A stretch of 5,904 nt of DNA. Source: Planctomycetota bacterium. GTDB lineage: Bacteria; Planctomycetota; Planctomycetia; Pirellulales; UBA1268. Shown here in pieces: positions 5,822 through 5,904 of this stretch. A program made the translations under genes and the position numbers. The DNA lies in NCBI GenBank assembly GCA_027622795.1, contig JAQBZA010000214.1, positions 1 through 5,904 on the forward strand, read 5' to 3'. The notes beneath the pieces are model-generated. The model was given only the letters and a program-made list of their open reading frames with translations. It did not search any database and was not told the origin of the DNA. Within the stretch, counting starts at the first letter, position 1. Each line of letters starts with the position of its first letter.

Positions 5822-5904
5822 GTGAAGGGGTCTCGCGGGGAGAGTTCTCCCGAGGGTGATCTCGTGATTCGTGAAGCCATGTGCTCTGATACCGACTCCC
5901 GACC
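5822..5904 (+). CDS. Possible 5' end of a divergent gene, cut by the window edge
   Basis: A GTG start at 5822 is preceded by GGGAGGT (5812-5818), a strong ribosome-binding match with somewhat short spacing. The frame stays open for 27 codons to the end of the window. The peptide begins (V/M)KGSRGESSPEGDLVIREA and is not recognisable. An in-frame ATG at 5879 or GTG at 5864 could be the true start. The stretch is too short for codon evidence, and the minus-strand frames here are also open, so the call rests on the ribosome-binding site alone. If real, it is divergent from the membrane protein-cytochrome unit, with about 157 bp between them. Confidence 0.3.
   Translation, partial: MKGSRGESSPEGDLVIREAMCSDTDSR

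Noticed and set aside
5745..5904. Minus-strand open frames entering from the right edge (stops at 5773-5775 and 5745-5747)
   Set aside because: All three minus frames are open here, so openness carries no information. No frame shows a recognisable motif, and the candidate promoter overlaps their ends.

Overview
The window looks like chromosomal DNA from a member of the Planctomycetota. The basis is a secreted protein with two planctomycete-type cytochrome c (PSCyt1) domains, a TPR protein carrying two RNA polymerase alpha-CTD-like domains, and a DUF4912 protein with a C-terminal Ig-like domain, all of which I associate with that phylum. Base composition is GC-rich. There are no insertion sequences, phage genes or CRISPR arrays.

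Layout. Positions 1-378 hold no protein gene. The left part (about 55-162) folds on paper into a long closing stem, a three-way junction and a terminal T-run, with promoter-like boxes upstream. It is the best candidate here for an undescribed small RNA. A tRNA-Thr (anticodon CGT) lies at 379-452. A TPR plus double alpha-CTD protein (556-1881, +) follows, ending in a short hairpin-and-T-run terminator. Next is a SAP/Rho-N plus DUF4912 plus Ig-like protein (2031-3128, +), separated by a 149-bp gap that contains a leader hairpin. A convergent intergenic segment (3129-3409) is bracketed by a 23-bp inverted repeat whose right arm includes the stop codon of the opposing gene. On the minus strand a two-gene unit runs leftward: a 95-residue two-helix membrane protein (5377-5664) that overlaps by ATGA a 656-residue Sec-secreted double-cytochrome-c protein with a degenerate metallopeptidase-like C-terminal region (3410-5380). 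At the right edge a possible plus-strand gene begins at 5822.

How the genes work together. The two plus-strand genes look separately transcribed. The first suggests protein-protein and DNA or RNA polymerase contacts, and the second has a possible nucleic-acid-binding head, but no shared pathway is evident. The minus-strand pair is translationally coupled and points to the cell envelope or periplasm. All functions are inferred from sequence recognition. No searches or folding programs were run.
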